NCBI GenBank assembly: GCA_900754605.1
Contig: CAAEDK010000247.1
Span: 1-36,514, forward strand
DNA length: 36,514 nucleotides
Direction of reading: 5' to 3'
DNA from: an uncultured Oscillospiraceae bacterium
GTDB lineage: Bacteria; Bacillota_A; Clostridia; Oscillospirales; Oscillospiraceae
Shown: positions 33,704 to 36,514 of the stretch, one piece after another
Numbering within the stretch: the stretch's first letter is position 1
Layout: each line of letters starts with the position of its first letter
The notes under the pieces: model-generated
Databases searched by the model: none
Seen by the model: the letters and a program-made list of their open reading frames with translations, nothing else
What the model was told of the DNA's origin: nothing
Position numbers and translations under genes: made by a program

Positions 33704-34020
33704 ATGATGCGTGATTATATGAAAGCCCTCTGCTACAGGTTCGAGACGACATCCTGCAGGGCGGAGTATCTGGACAGGAAGATTGAACGGACACACAGGC
33801 AGCTTACCCGTTTGCTGGATGAGCCGGAGCGGAAGCTGCTCCTGAAGATGGCGGATCTGGAAGATGCTCTGCGGGAGGAAGCCTGCCTGAACAGCTTCAT
33901 ATCTGGCTACCGCCTGGCTCAGGGCATCCAGCAAGAATTGCAGGCAGACCAACCACCCCGTACAACTTTGAAAACGAGGACGAACAGCAAGTCGGTGAGC
34001 TGGCAGGAAAGGAGAGATGA
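33704..34020 (+). pseudogene. Frameshifted DUF6809-like small protein
   Basis: Behind TAGGAGGCG a frame starts MMRDYMKALCYRFETTSCRA. It continues as a helical, charged protein (RQLTRLLDEPERKLLLKMAD, then LNSFISGYRLAQGIQQELQ) of the kind annotated DUF6809 beside integrases in Clostridia. A one-base loss near 33955 (CCACCCCG) shifts the frame. In the original frame the protein would end YNFENEDEQQVGELAGKER at TGA 34018-34020, four bases before the integrase ATG, with AAGGAGAG in between. The shifted frame runs on into the integrase gene to 34180 and is a by-product. Since only the C-terminal 20 residues are affected, partial function cannot be excluded. Confidence 0.55.
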
Positions 34021-34023
34021 TGG

Positions 34024-34560
34024 ATGGGGAAGAAACGCGCCAATGGCGAGTGCAGTATCCGCAAATGGAAGGATGGCTGGTGGGAGGGGGTCTACACGGC
34101 CTTCTATGACCCAGCGACTGGGAAGCAGAAAATTAAGAATGTGCTGGGTAAAACCCAAGCAGAGGTCAAGGAAAAGCTGAAAAAGGCCATCGCGGACAGC
34201 CAGCGGCTGGACATGAACCGCAGCGGCACCCATACGGTAAAAAGCTGGGTGCTGATGTGGCACGAGGTCTATGCCGAGCCCCGGCTTCGGGAAAACATCA
34301 AGGACTATTATTGAACTATATCAATAACTACATCATCCCCGAACTGGAGGACATCAAGCTGGACAAGCTCACCACGGTTCAGATCCAGAAGTTCTACAAC
34401 GATCTCCAGAAGAACGGGCGGGTACAGCGGTACCAGCATATTCAGCTGAAAAACAAAGACCTGAGCGTCCGGGTGGTCCACAGTATCCATACTTTACTGA
34501 ACAACTTGGCGGAGCGGCTGATCCTAGTGAACCCCGCCAGGGGCTGCAAGCTGCCAATTC
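34024..34560 (+). pseudogene. Truncated, frameshifted tyrosine integrase
   Basis: The N-terminus of a Tn916-type tyrosine integrase is clear: MGKKRANGECSIRKWKDGWW followed by AFYDPATGKQKIKNVLGKTQ (arm-binding domain), and, after a one-base frameshift near 34308, NYINNYIIPELEDIKLDKLT and FYNDLQKNGR (core-binding domain). Similarity stops at AERLILVNPARGCKLP near 34557, where unrelated AT-richer sequence begins. The whole catalytic domain with the Arg-His-Arg-Tyr residues is missing. It marks a former integrative and conjugative or mobilisable element. The break at 34557 is a rearrangement junction. No attachment-site repeat was recognised. Confidence 0.78.
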
Positions 34561-34941
34561 GAGCGTTACTGTATAGGGCTTGGAAATATTCCAAAGGAAA
34601 AACGAGAACAGTACACTCAGCTGCTCGGGAAAGAAAAATTTAATAGAGAGGGTGTGCTTGTTCTAAACATTATCAATCGGATTGAGGAAAACGACAAGAT
34701 AGATTTTCTGCTCCGCCTTTTGGAGGGTATATTAGACGGAGAAATAGATGACATAACGTATAGACGGCTTATGGTCCCAGTACATCGCACACTATATTCG
34801 GACTTGCTATATTTAAAGGACCATGTTACCAAAAAGCCAATAGAAATTGGAGGAAGAGAAGAGTTTGGCTTAGCTGCGAGCGGCTTAATTTCATCGGACG
34901 GTTTAGGATGCTTTCCAAAAGAAATCAACTTGCTGTCGTGA
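34561..34941 (+). pseudogene. Remnant of unknown Clostridia-type gene
   Basis: From the break point an open frame encodes GLGNIPKEKREQYTQLLGKE, then VLVLNIINRIEENDKIDFLL and ILDGEIDDITYRRLMVPVHR, ending LKDHVTKKPIEIGGREEFGL and a stop at 34941. It has no start codon of its own with a ribosome site, and composition is AT-richer than the flanks. It is helical and acidic-basic, without a known domain. A further stretch 34962-35090 (NTDADDLYMPFGTFKESVRK) in another frame may be the end of a related gene. This is probably cargo DNA of the lost element. Confidence 0.4.
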
Positions 34942-35061
34942 TCGTAGCTTGCAATCGAAAACACAGACGCTGATGACCTCTACATGCCGTTTGGTACCTT
35001 TAAGGAGTCGGTACGAAAAGCTTACGTGAAGATAAAATTACTGACAAGAGAGAAAGCTGCT

Positions 35062-36021
35062 CTATTGCATTGGTTTAAGAGGATCCGTTTTTGAAAATTC
35101 GGGAACAGCAGATTGGAGCGTGCCTAAAGACAGTAAATGTCCATCCAGCATAGGCATGGTCAAATCTTCCATCTCTAGCGCTACGTCACCATTGTAGCCA
35201 TACATGCGGACAACAGAGAAAAATTCGATCCACCATTGCAGGCTGTGGCCTGCCCCTACAGCCACATAGTTCCAGGACCGGTCTCGGAAACAATCGATCG
35301 GTTTTGTGTCCAACATGCCGTTGGGCCCGTATGCTCTGCGTTCTCTGCGGGCATCCTTGGCGTGAATGTGGTACAAAGCGCCTTCTGCTCCCAATACGCG
35401 AGCGGCTTCTATGGGGTCTCCCCCCATCCAGAAAAGATGCGAAGGATCCAGATTCATACCGATGATTGGGCCTATGGCTGTACGGAGACGCAAAAGCGTT
35501 TCCGGATTATATACCAGCTGCATTCCGTGATTTTCCAGTGCGATTTGTTCGATTCCGCGATTTCTGGCCATATCTGCTAGCAGTGTCCATTTTGGAATTG
35601 CAACTTCATTCCATTGGTATTCCAAAATACCTGGTGTTTCGGGAGGCCAGGAAGTCGTGATCCAGACAGGGGTTTGATCCCCAGGGCAGCCAGCAGGAAG
35701 TCCGCTCATCATAATAACCTTTTTTACGCCCAGATACTCAGCCAGCTGGAAGGTTTTCTCTGTAACCTGCCAATCACGAGTATAGGCCAGCGGATTCCCA
35801 GAACAATTCAGAGCGCAGAGCGACAGCCCCCTGCGGCGGATTTCATCGTGCCACTTGATACGGGCGGAGTTGGAAGTTACCAGAGCCTCCAAGTCAATGT
35901 GCGGAGCATTGGACCAATTACCTGTCCCGATCTCCACTGCTGATACGTGGTGCGTACAGCAAAAGTCCAGCATGTCGGGAAATGGCATATCCAGTGTACA
36001 GGTTTTGATGGCCAGCCTCAT
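35062..36021 (-). CDS. Sugar-phosphate isomerase/epimerase-like TIM barrel
   Basis: The 319-residue protein has the xylose-isomerase-like TIM-barrel fold (AP-endonuclease-2 superfamily). Family landmarks are the start MRLAIKTCTLDMPFPDMLDF, SAVEIGTGNW, and the metal-ligand strands IALENHG (Glu), MNLDPSHLFWMGGDPIEAAR (Asp, His), YHIHAKDAR (His, Asp) and DVALEMEDLTMPM (Glu). All metal ligands seem present, so it is likely active in isomerising or epimerising a sugar, inositol derivative or sugar acid; the substrate is unknown. The ATG at 36021 follows GAGGAGG; a longer frame from 36240 would run through a terminator and is rejected. It lies downstream of a zinc-type dehydrogenase gene in the same direction. 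It ends with TAG. Confidence 0.85.
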   Translation of the reverse strand: MRLAIKTCTLDMPFPDMLDFCCTHHVSAVEIGTGNWSNAPHIDLEALVTSNSARIKWHDEIRRRGLSLCALNCSGNPLAYTRDWQVTEKTFQLAEYLGVKKVIMMSGLPAGCPGDQTPVWITTSWPPETPGILEYQWNEVAIPKWTLLADMARNRGIEQIALENHGMQLVYNPETLLRLRTAIGPIIGMNLDPSHLFWMGGDPIEAARVLGAEGALYHIHAKDARRERRAYGPNGMLDTKPIDCFRDRSWNYVAVGAGHSLQWWIEFFSVVRMYGYNGDVALEMEDLTMPMLDGHLLSLGTLQSAVPEFSKTDPLKPMQ

Positions 36022-36056
36022 GAGAAATCCTCCTCTATATGGAAGTTGTAAAAATG

Positions 36057-36086
36057 GGCAGCACCGCTGTATACAGCGGTGCTGCC
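36057..36086 (-). terminator. Perfect palindromic terminator
   Basis: GGCAGCACCGCTGTA is followed directly by its exact complement, a 30-base palindrome. On the minus strand it is followed by CATTTTTAC. It lies between the dehydrogenase gene and the isomerase gene, so the two may be only partly co-transcribed. Confidence 0.75.
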
Positions 36087-36128
36087 AGGAGAAAAGAAGA
36101 CAAAGAGAGCTTGAACGTTTTGGTGTGC

Positions 36129-36514
36129 TTAATCTACCCAGGGATCGATCAAAACTTTCATACTCTCCTTTGTCATGCTGGTTTGAATGGCCTGTTCCGC
36201 TGCGGAAAGAGGATATTTGTGACTGAAGAGCCTCTCCCATGGAAATTGATTTTTAGCGCGCAGCATCATTTCCATAACGGTTTTATAGCCAGTATGCGTA
36301 TGGTTTGTCATACCGATGATGCGCAGGTTATTGGCACAGATTTCATGGACATTTATATCGGTGCCTCCGCAATCCACAAAGTTGCCGGGTTCCAGGTACA
36401 TACCGGCTTTACGCAGGTATTTCAGTCCCTCGGGGAAGACTTCAGGACGTCCAACGCATTCAACCACAATGTCAGCGCCCCGTCCGTTGGTTTCTGCTTT
36501 GATACGGGCGATCC
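36129..36514 (-). CDS. Zinc-type alcohol/polyol dehydrogenase, C-terminal part
   Basis: The frame is open to the right edge of the window; the visible ~128 residues are the C-terminal part of a medium-chain dehydrogenase (Tdh/sorbitol dehydrogenase type). Landmarks are GRGADIVVECVGRPEVFPEG (end of the Rossmann fold), RKAGMYLEPGNFVDCGGTDI, and the typical segment NNLRIIGMTNHTHTGYKTVM, ending LSAAEQAIQTSMTKESMKVL. The N-terminal zinc-binding half lies outside the window, so metal ligands and substrate cannot be judged. With the TIM-barrel isomerase downstream it suggests a small polyol or sugar-acid catabolic unit. The sequence is partial because of the window boundary, not a truncation. Confidence 0.85.
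   Translation of the reverse strand, partial: IARIKAETNGRGADIVVECVGRPEVFPEGLKYLRKAGMYLEPGNFVDCGGTDINVHEICANNLRIIGMTNHTHTGYKTVMEMMLRAKNQFPWERLFSHKYPLSAAEQAIQTSMTKESMKVLIDPWVD

Overview
The window reads as chromosome of a gut-type anaerobic Firmicute, most likely an Oscillospiraceae/Eubacteriales member. The evidence is moderately high GC, strong AGGAGG-type ribosome sites, an SLH-domain S-layer protein, a LytS/AraC-type two-component system, ferredoxin-dependent 2-oxoacid metabolism, and remnants of Clostridia-type integrative elements. No rRNA, tRNA or CRISPR array was seen. Species assignment is inference.

Layout. (1) 1-2430: an XRE-type repressor gene (minus) diverges from an intact gene for a protein with two tandem, catalytically dead tyrosine-recombinase-like domains and two winged-helix-like domains. 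The gap between them holds a strong promoter and several inverted repeats. (2) 2430-6440: a large secreted SLH-domain surface protein closed by two strong terminators. (3) 6595-8130: two decayed genes, a LytTR-class response-regulator receiver and a secreted protein. (4) 8369-15865, all minus strand: a ribose-type sugar ABC transporter (ATPase, permease, binding lipoprotein), a terminator, then an AraC-type response regulator, a soluble LytS-like histidine kinase and a 475-residue protein aligning along its length with the transporter ATPase but lacking every ATPase motif. This pseudo-ATPase/soluble-kinase pair is the most unusual system in the window. (5) 16978-21538: a decaying shikimate/quinate-like locus. 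It holds a broken LysR regulator, a broken YczE-like membrane protein, aroE and aroK remnants with internal deletions, an intact MFS transporter, a broken TIM-barrel isomerase and a second aroE stump. (6) 21905-31438: an intact set for uptake and prenylated-flavin-dependent decarboxylation of an unknown carboxylate. It encodes an LpdD-like protein behind a structured leader, a DASS/SLC13 transporter, an Lrp regulator, four-subunit 2-oxoacid:ferredoxin oxidoreductase, a CoA-transferase, UbiX and UbiD. (7) 31439-35061: an integrative-element graveyard with DUF6076-like, HipA/CtkA-like, DUF6809-like and integrase pseudogenes. (8) 35062-36514, minus strand: an intact sugar-phosphate isomerase/epimerase-like gene and the 3' part of a zinc-type alcohol dehydrogenase gene running off the window.

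How the parts may work together (inference). In region 4 the two-component system probably controls the adjacent transporter, and the dead ATPase could report transporter state to a kinase that has no membrane sensor. In region 6 UbiX makes prenyl-FMN and UbiD uses it to decarboxylate an unsaturated or aromatic acid brought in by the DASS carrier. The CoA-transferase and oxidoreductase then link product breakdown to acyl-CoA and reduced ferredoxin. At least a dozen pseudogenes lie between the intact operons, so the locus is under active decay and rearrangement.
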